Positions 25,400 to 34,118 of a stretch of 64,000 bases of DNA are shown piece after piece (the first letter of the stretch is position 1; each line of letters starts with the position of its first letter). The translations under genes and the position numbers were made by a program. Origin of the DNA: Romboutsia faecis (GTDB lineage Bacteria; Bacillota; Clostridia; Peptostreptococcales; Peptostreptococcaceae); NCBI RefSeq assembly GCF_014323405.1, contig NZ_JACRWE010000001.1:639097-703096 (forward strand), given 5' to 3'. Under the pieces are notes generated by a model. It did no database searches. It was given only the letters and a program-made list of their open reading frames with translations, and was not told where the DNA came from.

Positions 25400-25445
25400 T
25401 TTAGCCATTGCTATAAGAAAACTTTCTTATAGCAATGGCTTTTAT
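25400..25445. other. Strong hairpin between uxuA and uxaC
   Basis: AGCCATTGCTATAAGAAA pairs with TTTCTTATAGCAATGGCT. On the minus, sense strand it is followed by AAATG and not by T, so it should not terminate the operon; the T run is on the antisense side. It may stabilise the upstream mRNA, or end antisense transcription. Confidence 0.7.
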
Positions 25446-25474
25446 TTTAACAATATTTATAATTTAATATTAAA

Positions 25475-26521
25475 TTATCTACTTTTTAATATAGCTTCTT
25501 TAAGTCCATTTAAATAAGTAGCACCTAAAGCTCTATCATATAATCCGTATCCTGGTCTTCCAGTTTCTCCCCATATCATTCTACCGTGGTCTGGTCTGTA
25601 TGGTCCATCAAAGTCATAATCACAGTAAGCCTTCATTATTTCATAGAAATCTAGTGATCCTGCTTCTGATAAGTGAGCAACTTCATTGAAGCTACTTTCT
25701 CCAGTTATTAATACATTTCTTAAGTGAGCAAAGTGTATTCTGTTCTTCTCTCCACCGAAGTATTTAACCATTTTAACTACATCGTTAGTTGTTGTACATC
25801 CTAAAGATCCAGTACATAAAGTTACTCCATTGTAGTGGCTATCATATAAGTTTAAGAATCTTTCTAAATTTTCGAAGTTAGTTATTATTCTTGGAAGTCC
25901 AAATATTCCCCATGGTGGATCATCTGGATGTATAGCCATTTTAACTTCTTCTTCTTCAGCAACTGGCATTATACCTTTTATAAAGTATTCTAAGTTTGCC
26001 CATAATTTTTCTTCATCTATATCTTTATATTTATCAAGTAATGCTCCAAGTCCACCTTCACCATATGAAGTATCCCAACCTGGTAATTCTAATTCTCCTA
26101 ATTTCGGATCCATCTTAGCAACTTGTGCTTCATCATATATTAAACAAGTCGAACCATCTTCTAATTCAAATTCTAAATCAGAACGAGTCCAGTCAAATAC
26201 TGGCATAAAGTTATAACATATAGTTTTTATTCCAGCTTTGCTTAAGTTTCTTATTGTTTGCTTATAGTTTTCTATATATTGATCTCTAGTTGGTAAACCT
26301 AATTTTATATCTTCGTGAACTGGTACACTTTCTATAACGCTAAGCTCTAAACCAGCATCTTCTACTGTTTTCTTTAATTCTAATATTCTATCTAAAGGCC
26401 AAACCTCTCCTACCGGTATATCATATATTGCGGTTACTATACCTTTCATTCCTGGTATTTGACGTATGTATTCTATTTTAACAGGATCATCTTGTCCATA
26501 CCATCTAAATGTCATTTGCAT
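25475..26521 (-). CDS. uxuA: Mannonate dehydratase
   Basis: A 348-residue metal-dependent TIM-barrel enzyme that dehydrates D-mannonate to 2-keto-3-deoxygluconate. The start [20 protein letters not shown], and [17 protein letters not shown] and HFAHLRNV in the body are family motifs with metal-binding histidines. The frame opens five codons earlier, but GGAGGA (26529-26534) favours the ATG at 26521. Between kdgK and uxaC in the operon. Confidence 0.95.
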   Translation of the reverse strand: MQMTFRWYGQDDPVKIEYIRQIPGMKGIVTAIYDIPVGEVWPLDRILELKKTVEDAGLELSVIESVPVHEDIKLGLPTRDQYIENYKQTIRNLSKAGIKTICYNFMPVFDWTRSDLEFELEDGSTCLIYDEAQVAKMDPKLGELELPGWDTSYGEGGLGALLDKYKDIDEEKLWANLEYFIKGIMPVAEEEEVKMAIHPDDPPWGIFGLPRIITNFENLERFLNLYDSHYNGVTLCTGSLGCTTTNDVVKMVKYFGGEKNRIHFAHLRNVLITGESSFNEVAHLSEAGSLDFYEIMKAYCDYDFDGPYRPDHGRMIWGETGRPGYGLYDRALGATYLNGLKEAILKSR

Positions 26522-26536
26522 AACAATTTCCTCCAT

Positions 26537-27562
26537 TTATCTTTTTATATTTTGTAAACCGTTCTTCATTAATGAAACAACAGTGTCTTCGTCTACTATA
26601 TTTATATCCCCTAATATCGAGTGCTTAAGTGAACTTGCACAAATTCCAAATTCAATAATTTCTTCATGCTTCATATCTTTGAATATTCCATGTAGTACTC
26701 CCGCAGTAAAGGCATCTCCTCCACCTACTCTGTCTAAAATATCAAAAGTATATTCATTTGAAATTATAAGTTCTTCTCCATCATATAAATAACCCCTTAA
26801 GCTATTATTATTGATTGAATTTACTGTCCTTTTAGTACATGCTGCATATTTTAAGTTTGGATATTTCTCAAATAATCTACCATAAAGATCTTTAAGATTT
26901 TCGTTAAACTCTAAGCCTTTATCTTCAAACTGTAATATATTTATCATGTCTAAATGTCCTAGAAAAGCTATATCAATAAGAGGCATTACCTCTGTTAATA
27001 CTTCTCTTGCTTCTTCTAAAGACCATAATTTTGCTCTAAAGTTAGAATCGTACGATACTAGTATACCTCTTTCTTTACAAGCTTTTATAAAATCTATAGT
27101 GAATTCACGTAAACTTTTACTTAATGCTGGTGTTATCCCTGACATATGAACGAATCCAACACCATCAAGAATTTTATCTATATCAAATTCACTTTTATCT
27201 GCCATAGATATAGCAGAATATTTTCTATCATATATAACTTCTGTACTTCTTAATCCATGACCAATTTCTGAGAAGTATATCCCTAATCTACCTTTCCCAG
27301 TAACTACATCACTTATATCTACATTATAACCCCTAAATTTACTTAATACTTTTTGACCTAAATGATTATCTGGAAGCTTTGTAACAAATTTAGTATCATG
27401 GCCAAACATAGCAAGGCTTGCTATTACATTAGCTTCTCCTCCTGAATATACCGCTTCAAAAGAATTAGATTGTAATATCTTTTGATTATTAGGAGGAGTA
27501 AGCCTTAACATTATTTCGCCAAATCCTAATATTTTTTTATTATTAAGCTCTAACTTGTTCAC
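26537..27562 (-). CDS. kdgK: 2-keto-3-deoxygluconate kinase
   Basis: A 341-residue PfkB-family sugar kinase that phosphorylates 2-keto-3-deoxygluconate with ATP. GEIMLRLTPPN and SGGEANVIASLAMFG near the N-terminus and DRVGGGDAFTAGVLHG near the C-terminus (anion hole and catalytic Asp) are the two PfkB signatures. The start appears to be GTG at 27562, overlapping kdgA by 20 bases, with only a weak ribosome site; coupling to kdgA is likely. A start a few codons further in cannot be excluded. Confidence 0.93.
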   Translation of the reverse strand: MNKLELNNKKILGFGEIMLRLTPPNNQKILQSNSFEAVYSGGEANVIASLAMFGHDTKFVTKLPDNHLGQKVLSKFRGYNVDISDVVTGKGRLGIYFSEIGHGLRSTEVIYDRKYSAISMADKSEFDIDKILDGVGFVHMSGITPALSKSLREFTIDFIKACKERGILVSYDSNFRAKLWSLEEAREVLTEVMPLIDIAFLGHLDMINILQFEDKGLEFNENLKDLYGRLFEKYPNLKYAACTKRTVNSINNNSLRGYLYDGEELIISNEYTFDILDRVGGGDAFTAGVLHGIFKDMKHEEIIEFGICASSLKHSILGDINIVDEDTVVSLMKNGLQNIKR

Positions 27563-28166
27563 AGTCTCTTATTTTAGCTATCTTTGCTACAAATTCTGCA
27601 GCTAGCTTTTCTATATCTTCTAAGCTACCTTTTATTAGCGAGCTTCCTACTCCTACGCAAGAAACCCCCATTTTAAACCACTCTTCAACGTTATCTATGT
27701 TTACTCCGCCAGTTGGCATTATTTCAACATGTGGTATAGGTGCTTTAACAGCTTTTACGTATTTAGGTCCAAATACATCTCCAGGGAATACTTTTACCAT
27801 TTTATTTCCTTTTTCTAACGCATTCATTATTTCAGTAACAGTCATACATCCAGGGAAATAAGTAACTCCCATTTCATGACATACTGTATTTACTTCTTCA
27901 TTATATCCTGGACTTACTACATATTTAGCTCCAGCAAGTATTGAATCCTTTGCCATTTGTCCATTTAATACACTACCAACACCTATTATGGCATCTTCAT
28001 GATCTTTATACTCTGCTATTAATTCATTTACATTAGGTATTGAGTAAGTAAGTTCTAAAGCTTTAACTCCACCTTTTAAACAAGCATTTATATATCCTCT
28101 TGCTTCTTCGTGACTTTTAGCTCTAAGTACTGCTACAATACCTTCTTTTTTTATAGTTTCTAACAT
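27543..28166 (-). CDS. kdgA: KDPG/KHG aldolase
   Basis: A 207-residue class I aldolase that splits 2-keto-3-deoxy-6-phosphogluconate into pyruvate and glyceraldehyde 3-phosphate. The N-terminal EGIVAVLRA, the Schiff-base lysine in MVKVFPGDVFGP, and MPTGGVN are typical. Its end overlaps kdgK. It completes the lower half of the uronate route. Confidence 0.94.
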   Translation of the reverse strand: MLETIKKEGIVAVLRAKSHEEARGYINACLKGGVKALELTYSIPNVNELIAEYKDHEDAIIGVGSVLNGQMAKDSILAGAKYVVSPGYNEEVNTVCHEMGVTYFPGCMTVTEIMNALEKGNKMVKVFPGDVFGPKYVKAVKAPIPHVEIMPTGGVNIDNVEEWFKMGVSCVGVGSSLIKGSLEDIEKLAAEFVAKIAKIRDCEQVRA

Positions 28167-28186
28167 TTTTGTTTTCCCCCTATTTA

Positions 28187-29038
28187 TTATACTCCTGAAT
28201 AAGCTGAGAATGCTCCATCTACTGGTATAACAACTCCATTTACAAATCCTGATGCTTCTTCACTTACTAAGTATAGTAATGTACCTAATAATTCATCTGC
28301 TTCACCAAATCTATCCATTGGAGTACTATTTAATATTTTCGCAGTTCTTGCAGTTGGTGTTCCATCTTCGTTAAATAATAACTTTTCATTTTGAGCAGTT
28401 ACGAAGAATCCTGGAGCTATTGCATTAACTCTTATTCCAACTTTAGACATATGAACAGCTAACCATTGAGTAAAGTTACTTACAGCAGCTTTTGCTCCTG
28501 AGTAAGCAGGTATCTTAGTTAATGGTGTGAAAGCGTTCATTGAAGATATATTTATTATTGAACAACCTTTTCTATTTATCATATCCTTAGCAAATTCTTG
28601 AGATGGTAATAATGTTCCTAAGTAGTTTAAGTTAAATACAAATTCTACACCTTTTTGATCTAGGTCAAAGAATGTTGTTAACTCATCATTATTTAAATCT
28701 TCTTCGAATAAGTATTCATTTGTAGTTGTTCCTTTTGGATGGTTTCCACCAGCTCCATTTATTAATATGTCACATGGACCAAATTCTTTTAATACTATTT
28801 CATGAGCTCTTTTTAAGCTTTCTTTATCTAAAACATTAGCATCTATTCCTATTGCTTGTCCCCCATTAGCAATTACTTCTTGAGCTTTTCTATCACAAGA
28901 TTCTTGCCCTAATGAAAGTATAGCTACTTTTGCTCCACAAGCTGCTAAAGCATCTACCATAGCACCGCAAAGCACTCCTGCTCCACCTGTTACTACACAA
29001 ACTTTATCTTTTAAGTCAATACTAAATGGTAATTTCAT
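28187..29038 (-). CDS. uxuB: SDR-type fructuronate reductase (mannonate oxidoreductase)
   Basis: A 283-residue short-chain dehydrogenase: Rossmann motif VTGGAGVLCGAM, NGAGGNHP (NAG-like), and the catalytic S...YxxxK in INISSMNAF...PAYSGAKAAVS. In this context it should reduce D-fructuronate to D-mannonate, as does the SDR YjmF of Bacillus; it is not related to the long-chain UxuB of E. coli, so the symbol is used for function only. First gene of the operon, with AGGAGGAG before the ATG and a TATAAT plus operator upstream. Confidence 0.85.
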   Translation of the reverse strand: MKLPFSIDLKDKVCVVTGGAGVLCGAMVDALAACGAKVAILSLGQESCDRKAQEVIANGGQAIGIDANVLDKESLKRAHEIVLKEFGPCDILINGAGGNHPKGTTTNEYLFEEDLNNDELTTFFDLDQKGVEFVFNLNYLGTLLPSQEFAKDMINRKGCSIINISSMNAFTPLTKIPAYSGAKAAVSNFTQWLAVHMSKVGIRVNAIAPGFFVTAQNEKLLFNEDGTPTARTAKILNSTPMDRFGEADELLGTLLYLVSEEASGFVNGVVIPVDGAFSAYSGV

Positions 29039-29064
29039 TTTTTACTCCTCCTGAGAACTTTTTT

Positions 29065-29083
29065 ATTATACTTGTATACTAGC
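29065..29083 (-). promoter_or_regulatory. Promoter -10 and operator of the uronate operon
   Basis: On the minus strand GCTAGTATACAAGT (29070-29083) runs into TATAAT (29065-29070), about 30 bases before the uxuB start. ACTTGTATAC is shared with the site before the transporter gene. The -35 region is only a T run. Candidate site for the GntR/FCD repressor. Confidence 0.5.
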
Positions 29084-29139
29084 ACACCAAAAAAAAATTT
29101 TCAATACTTTTTAGGAAATCTTTTTCATTTTTTATAAAA

Positions 29140-29188
29140 AAATCTCTTTATCTTAAAGATATAAAATTCTAAGATAAAGAGACTTTAA
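29140..29188 (-). terminator. Terminator of the GntR gene
   Basis: TCTCTTTATCTTA pairs with TAAGATAAAGAGA, followed by a T run on the minus strand. It separates the regulator from the operon it probably controls. Confidence 0.88.
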
Positions 29189-29189
29189 T

Positions 29190-29885
29190 TTACTTCTTAT
29201 TTTTTATATATGACTTAAGATCTTCTCTTTCTTCAATCATTATATGCCATTCTTTTAAGGGCGATTTTATATGCCTCTCTATAACTTTCTCTATCCCATC
29301 TTTTGATTTGTTTTTTATCATATCTAAATATATCTTATGTTGTTCAACTATTTGTTCTTTATTAGATTTCATCTCTGATAATAATCTCATTCTATTATAA
29401 TGAGTACTTAGACTTGTTATACTATCCCAAATATGAACTTTATTTGTACCTAAAAATAATAATTTATGAAATTCTTTATCTAATCTATGGAACTCTATAT
29501 CATTATCTTCTTTATTTACAATTAAACTTTGAGCAAATATATTCTTTTCTAATTCCATTAATAAATTCTCGGGAAATCCATCACAAGCTTCCTTTAATAC
29601 TTCTTTTTCTAAAGTATATCTCATAAACACAGCTTCTTCTATTAAATTCCAATCTATTAAGGATATATATGTACCTGATTGAGGTTTAACTTCTATAAGA
29701 TGTTCTGATTTTAATTTCATTAAAACCTCTCTTATTGGAGTTCTTGATATATTTAATTTTTGAGATAAGTCTGATTCACTTAATAAATCCCCTGGTTTTA
29801 ATTGAATAGACATTATGTTATCTTTTAACACCCTATATGCGTAATCTTTTCCCGTTTCCTTATACTTCTTTTCGTACAGTCTCAC
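29190..29885 (-). CDS. GntR/FCD family regulator, probable uronate repressor
   Basis: A 231-residue regulator: N-terminal winged helix with LKPGDLLSESDLSQKLNISRTPIREVLMKLK and a helical FCD domain after about residue 90 that binds a metal and an acid ligand. FCD-type GntR proteins (UxuR, ExuR, LldR) commonly sense sugar acids. The start is GTG at 29885 with GGAGAG before it. It lies just upstream of the uronate operon, so uronate or KDG is the likely effector and the GTATAC palindromes its likely sites. Confidence 0.88.
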   Translation of the reverse strand: MRLYEKKYKETGKDYAYRVLKDNIMSIQLKPGDLLSESDLSQKLNISRTPIREVLMKLKSEHLIEVKPQSGTYISLIDWNLIEEAVFMRYTLEKEVLKEACDGFPENLLMELEKNIFAQSLIVNKEDNDIEFHRLDKEFHKLLFLGTNKVHIWDSITSLSTHYNRMRLLSEMKSNKEQIVEQHKIYLDMIKNKSKDGIEKVIERHIKSPLKEWHIMIEEREDLKSYIKNKK

Positions 29886-30143
29886 AATAATCTCTCCATA
29901 CCTTTAAATTTAGGATTTTCTCCCATTAATATTATCTAATTTGTTTTTTGACAATAGTTTAATTATATCATAAATCTTAATATTATACTTTACTTACTTT
30001 ATATATTGAAATAACTCATATTGATTTATTATTTTATCCCCATTATGATAATTATTTATTTAACATAGTAGTATCCTATCATATAATAGCGTTTTTTTCA
30101 ATATTTTTACAAAATACATATTGCAAAATTATTTTGTAAAAAA
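29886..30143. other. AT-rich intergenic region, no gene seen
   Basis: This stretch, with the following terminator, makes a gap of about 345 bases. It is very AT-rich, with no open frame, tRNA or riboswitch that I can recognise. It should hold the promoter of the GntR gene on the minus strand; the best -35 is TTGTCA near 29948, with no clear partner. Confidence 0.5.
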
Positions 30144-30210
30144 AAAGATTTATACAGCATTAGGATAAAAGTATTAAATACTTTTTAACCTAAATATTAT
30201 ATAAATCAAT
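30144..30210 (-). terminator. Terminator of small protein copy 6
   Basis: On the minus strand GATTTATA and TATAAATC form the outer stem, TTAGGTTAAAAAGTATT with AATACTTTTATCCTAA the inner one, and a T run follows. It has the same two-tier plan as the terminators at 18250 and 20200. Confidence 0.75.
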
Positions 30211-30231
30211 TATTCTAAAATATATTCATTT

Positions 30232-30450
30232 TTAACAGCATCCACAGTCATCATCGCAATTATTATTTAATAAAAATAAAATAAATATAATTAATACAAT
30301 CCAAATTAAGGAATTATTTTGTTCAAAAAAACCACAGCCACTATTTCCGCTAAGCGCTAAGAAAATTACAAAACCAAATATTAAAAAAAGAATCATTGGA
30401 TTATCGTCAATAAAATCAAATCCTCTAACAAAATCACTTAATTGGCTCAT
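30232..30450 (-). CDS. Small hydrophobic protein, RFF family copy 6 (diverged)
   Basis: A 72-residue protein: hydrophilic head MSQLSDFVRGFDFIDDN, a first hydrophobic stretch (MILFLIFGFVIFLAL), a Gly/Cys loop SGNSGCGFFEQN, a second stretch SLIWIVLIIFILFLL and an acidic cysteine tail NCDDDCGCC. Size and plan match copies 4 and 5, 9 kb away, though the identity is low. The ribosome site is a run of six G. A sigma-K-like promoter and a terminator of its own make it a separate unit. Confidence 0.72.
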   Translation of the reverse strand: MSQLSDFVRGFDFIDDNPMILFLIFGFVIFLALSGNSGCGFFEQNNSLIWIVLIIFILFLLNNNCDDDCGCC

Positions 30451-30488
30451 ATATTCCCCCCTAAAGTATGTATTAGTTCTCTAATATT

Positions 30489-30514
30489 AATATATGATTA
30501 TGTTTTACTTAAGT
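30489..30514 (-). promoter_or_regulatory. Sigma-K-like promoter of small protein copy 6
   Basis: AC (30513-30514) and CATATATT (30489-30496) spaced 16 bases on the minus strand, about 40 bases before the ATG. Motif only. Confidence 0.42.
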
Positions 30515-30632
30515 GCTTGTCTTATATAATTACTAACTCTTTAAATCTAAGATCTTTAAGTTTTATATTTTTCATTGTTTATATAAATATTATAATGATG
30601 ACGTTAAACTGAAATTAAGTTTTTAGACAGTT

Positions 30633-31637
30633 TTATTTTTCTTCATAGAAATTTACATTTTTTATTACAATATCTATTGATCCATTTTCATTTTGTCTTA
30701 CGCTATATTTCATTGGGTCTTCAAAATCTGATAAGTTACCTTTTATATCAAATCCGTTATCCGTTCTTATGCTTCTTTTCTTAAGCTTTTTCTCAACCCA
30801 CTTTTTATCTATATTAAAGCTTTCTTCTAAGCCTTTATCTTCCATATGCTCTTTGAAACTTTCTTTTAGCTCTTCATCTTTTATGTTATTTTCTACAAAG
30901 TCTTTTACATTAATTTCTTGCTTTTCTTTTAGTGTATAGTTTAATATACTTCTTACATCTTCTGCTTTCTTTATATCACTACTTAATGCATTAGTAATCC
31001 AATTTTCAGCTGTATTTTTAAATACTTTTGTTTTATATTTATCATCATCTATCTTTTCCGCATGTAAAAATTCAGATACAAATTTAGATTCACTACCTTC
31101 TTTTTCTGCATCTTTATCTAATACCTTTAAATGATATTCATCATTTATACCATTTGCTCCTACTATTGCTGCTTGCTTCTGTCTTCCTGTTTCAGGTATT
31201 CCTATTTCATTACTTACCATTTGTATATTGAACTTTTCATCTAAGAGCTCAATTGAATGAGTATACAATCTTTTGTAATCTAACTTAACTATACCAACAT
31301 ATTTTTCATCCTTTACAGTATATAAGCAAATTGCTAAATCACAAGATTCTATTTCTGCATTTATTTTCATTACTTCAAATAGATATGCTGCAATTTCTTT
31401 AGAGTTTTGTAAAAATGTATCTTCATCATATATTATTTGTTCACAACAATTTTTAATTAAATTGTCATTATAATTTTTAAAAGCAGCTTTTCTTAAATCA
31501 TCATCTTTTGCTACTCTGTTCATTACTTTTTGGAAAAACTTATCTACTTCTGGACTAACTCTTCCTTCATAATCATTTAATATTGGAGTTTCATTTTCTT
31601 TATCTAGAACGTGTATTATAAACTTATGTATTACCAT
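30633..31637 (-). CDS. Nucleoid-associated protein (NdpA/YejK family)
   Basis: A 334-residue cytosolic protein of the 37-kDa nucleoid-associated family. The N-terminal VIHKFIIHVLD and the stretch ICLYTVKDEKYVGIVKLDYKRLYTH in the middle are the recognisable parts. Members bind DNA, but their role is poorly known. GAGGTGAGAG precedes the ATG. It follows the pseudouridine synthase gene on the same strand, 19 bases away. Confidence 0.82.
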   Translation of the reverse strand: MVIHKFIIHVLDKENETPILNDYEGRVSPEVDKFFQKVMNRVAKDDDLRKAAFKNYNDNLIKNCCEQIIYDEDTFLQNSKEIAAYLFEVMKINAEIESCDLAICLYTVKDEKYVGIVKLDYKRLYTHSIELLDEKFNIQMVSNEIGIPETGRQKQAAIVGANGINDEYHLKVLDKDAEKEGSESKFVSEFLHAEKIDDDKYKTKVFKNTAENWITNALSSDIKKAEDVRSILNYTLKEKQEINVKDFVENNIKDEELKESFKEHMEDKGLEESFNIDKKWVEKKLKKRSIRTDNGFDIKGNLSDFEDPMKYSVRQNENGSIDIVIKNVNFYEEK

Positions 31638-31655
31638 ACTCTCACCTCTATTTTA

Positions 31656-32576
31656 TTATCTTAATTTTTCTATTAACTTTCTCATATCTTCTGGAATATC
31701 AGCCTTAAATTCTAAATTTTCCTTAGTTCTTGGCTGCATGAATTCTAAACTATACGCATGTAATGCTTGTCTATCTATTAGATTTTCGTCTACATATCCA
31801 TAAAGCTCATCTCCAATTATACCATGACCTATAAAGTTCATATGTACTCTTATTTGATGAGTTCTTCCAGTTTCTAACTTTACTTCTAAAACTGTTGCGT
31901 CATTTAACCTCTCTAAAACTTTATAATGAGTTACGGATGGTTGTCCTTTTTCATCAACTATCCTTTTTACACTATCCTCTGTAGGCCTATAGATAGGTTG
32001 ATTGATAGTTCCTTCATCATCCTTTACTATACCCTTTACTATAGTTATGTATTTTTTAACAAATTTATCATCACTCATATCCTTGGATAATACATGATGT
32101 GCATAAGCATTTTTAGCTACTATTACAAGTCCAGATGTATTCATATCTAGTCTATTTACAAATCTTACTTTCACCTTTTCATCTTTTTTAATTATATAGT
32201 CAGTTACCCCATTTGCAATTGTTTTATCATAGTGACTTTTAGTTGGGTGCACTACCATAAAAGGAGGTTTATTTACCATAATTATATCAAAATCATCATA
32301 TATTATATCTAAATTTAAATTTTGTGGCTCAAAATTAGCCATATCTTCATCTATTTTAACCTCTATCAAATCGCCCTTTACTACCTTTACACTAGGCTTT
32401 TTAAATTCTCCATTTACCAATACAGTTTTTTCTCTTTTCATTTTTGATAAAGATCTAACTGAAAAATTCAACTTATCTAATAAAACTTCCTTTAAAGTTA
32501 AATCTTCTTCATTTGTATATGATATAAGATTATACTTTTGTACTTCTTTTTTAAACAAATCTGCACCTACTCTCAA
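31656..32576 (-). CDS. RluA/RluD family pseudouridine synthase
   Basis: A 306-residue RNA pseudouridine synthase. An N-terminal S4-like part (about 25-80, with RSLSKMKREKTVLVNGE) precedes the catalytic domain; the catalytic Asp is in NRLDMNTSGLVIVAKN, a variant of the usual HRLD, and GRTHQIRVHMNFIGHGIIGD is the second motif. The target uridine in rRNA or tRNA cannot be told. The start is uncertain: TTG at 32576 has no good ribosome site, while a TTG at 32558 has AGGTG five bases away. Confidence 0.9.
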   Translation of the reverse strand: MRVGADLFKKEVQKYNLISYTNEEDLTLKEVLLDKLNFSVRSLSKMKREKTVLVNGEFKKPSVKVVKGDLIEVKIDEDMANFEPQNLNLDIIYDDFDIIMVNKPPFMVVHPTKSHYDKTIANGVTDYIIKKDEKVKVRFVNRLDMNTSGLVIVAKNAYAHHVLSKDMSDDKFVKKYITIVKGIVKDDEGTINQPIYRPTEDSVKRIVDEKGQPSVTHYKVLERLNDATVLEVKLETGRTHQIRVHMNFIGHGIIGDELYGYVDENLIDRQALHAYSLEFMQPRTKENLEFKADIPEDMRKLIEKLR

Positions 32577-32723
32577 ATTTTATAACATTATATATTTTAC
32601 ACTATTTTATTATTTTAGATAATACATTTTCAAATTTATTTATTCAATAACCTGTATTAAGCTTCACTATATTAAATAACAATTAAAAATGTATATAAGT
32701 ATATATGTACCTCCTAGGAAATA

Positions 32724-32757
32724 AATAAAAGATAGATTAAAAAACAATCTATCTTTT
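32724..32757. terminator. Terminator of the MFS gene
   Basis: AAAAGATAGATT / AATCTATCTTTT with T-rich flanks on both strands, immediately after the MFS stop codon. Confidence 0.88.
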
Positions 32758-33916
32758 ATTTATTACTTAATTTTATTTTTGAAGCTATCCAAAAAGCTAT
32801 TAATGAACTAATACCACCAATAATAAATGGTAACTTATTTCCATAGTCAAATATAAACCCTGAAATTAATGACCCACTTACCATGCCTAAAGCTTTAAAC
32901 GAACCTTGAATTCCCATAACCTCGCCATAATTGTCCCTAGCTAACTTTGAAACTATACTTTGTTGTATCGGAGTAACTATAGCACTTGAAGCTATAAATA
33001 TAGCTAAAAATAATAATGCTATATAACTATTATCAATTAAGCTAAATAAAATTATAGAAACACCAGTAAAACCTAAAGCTACTACCATTGTTTTTCTTTC
33101 TTCAAAATGTTTACTCAAATATGGATTGATTACTACATTCATAAATAATGCTATAACTCCAGCTACTGCCATAACAATTCCATTTACACTAGTTGGTACG
33201 CTTGCAACATCCTCTAAGAAATAGTTTATCGTTGAACTATAAGAAGTTGTAGCAATAGTAATTAAAACCATTACAATCATCATTATCCCTATAGAAGATT
33301 TTAAATCTATTAAGCTTTTATTTAGCTTCAAATGTCCTAAGTAAACTTTATATTTATCATTTTTTTCTGTTATAGTTTCTTTAATAAACACTGCTACTAT
33401 CAATGCAATCAACATTGATGCTAAAAATTGAGTTAAAAATGCATATTTATATCCACTCATCCCTACAAATCCTCCGACTAAAGCTCCAAATGAAGCTCCT
33501 ATAGAGTTTGCAGCCGTATTATAAGAAAGGTATTTTATTCTATCTTCTTTAGTAGATACATCACTTATGTATGCTGTTGATACTGTAATATACCCTACAG
33601 ATAAACCACCTGCTAAAATTCTAAATAAAAGAATTATAACCTCATTGGATGAAAATCCAAATCCTAACTGACTTATACCATACCCTATCATGCCAACTAT
33701 AAGTATTTTCTTTCTACCTTGAGCATCAGATATAGATCCCCAAATTGGAGACATAATAAACTGAGCTATAGCCATAGATGAATAAAATACTCCAAATGTA
33801 TATGTAGGCAAACCTAGTGAATTTATAAGTGTTGGTGTAACTGGATGGGATATATTAAAAGTAGCCATAGTCAAAAAATTCAAAAATAATATTTTTATGA
33901 TTCTCTTGTTGTCCAT
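32756..33916 (-). CDS. MFS transporter, probable drug efflux
   Basis: A 386-residue major facilitator protein with 12 predicted membrane segments. Motif A of drug/H+ antiporters is seen as GSISDAQGRKKILIVG between segments 2 and 3, and the sequence after it resembles the Tet(A)/NorA-like DHA1 group. Substrate unknown. AAAAGGAG precedes the ATG. It follows an XRE regulator with a hairpin-rich leader between them, so regulated expression is plausible. Confidence 0.87.
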   Translation of the reverse strand: MDNKRIIKILFLNFLTMATFNISHPVTPTLINSLGLPTYTFGVFYSSMAIAQFIMSPIWGSISDAQGRKKILIVGMIGYGISQLGFGFSSNEVIILLFRILAGGLSVGYITVSTAYISDVSTKEDRIKYLSYNTAANSIGASFGALVGGFVGMSGYKYAFLTQFLASMLIALIVAVFIKETITEKNDKYKVYLGHLKLNKSLIDLKSSIGIMMIVMVLITIATTSYSSTINYFLEDVASVPTSVNGIVMAVAGVIALFMNVVINPYLSKHFEERKTMVVALGFTGVSIILFSLIDNSYIALLFLAIFIASSAIVTPIQQSIVSKLARDNYGEVMGIQGSFKALGMVSGSLISGFIFDYGNKLPFIIGGISSLIAFWIASKIKLSNK

Positions 33917-34008
33917 ACTTTCTCCTTTTATTGTTATTTAATTTATTTTTAATATACCCTAAATTCCTATTATATACTTTAGATAAATATAAAAATTCGC
34001 TTCTCTAA

Positions 34009-34056
34009 TGTCGACAACGACTTCATCTGTTGCTTAAGTTTAATAGTCGATATTAT
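34009..34056 (-). other. Leader hairpin before the MFS gene
   Basis: On the minus strand AATATCGAC pairs with GTCGACATT around an inner CAAC/GTTG. It lies in the 5' leader of the MFS gene, after a possible TATAAT near 34050. No T run follows, so it is not a terminator. Role unknown. Confidence 0.4.
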
Positions 34057-34059
34057 AAA

Positions 34060-34108
34060 ATAGTGTAGTTATCTAAATTACATATAATTTGATAAACTAC
34101 ACTACTAT
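34060..34108 (-). terminator. Terminator of the XRE gene
   Basis: TAGTGTAGTT pairs with AACTACACTA, extended by AAATTA/TAATTT near the loop. A short T run follows on the minus strand. Confidence 0.65.
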
Positions 34109-34118
34109 ACTATAAATA

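Noticed and set aside
26537..27562. Frameshift or fusion at the kdgA/kdgK 20-base overlap
   Set aside because: Both proteins have complete, normal ends; overlap with a GTG start is ordinary translational coupling.
28528..28539. CcpA (cre)-like sequence TGAAAGCGTTCA inside uxuB
   Set aside because: It matches most of the cre consensus but lies deep in the coding region, 500 bases from the promoter, and the codons explain it. One hit by chance is likely.
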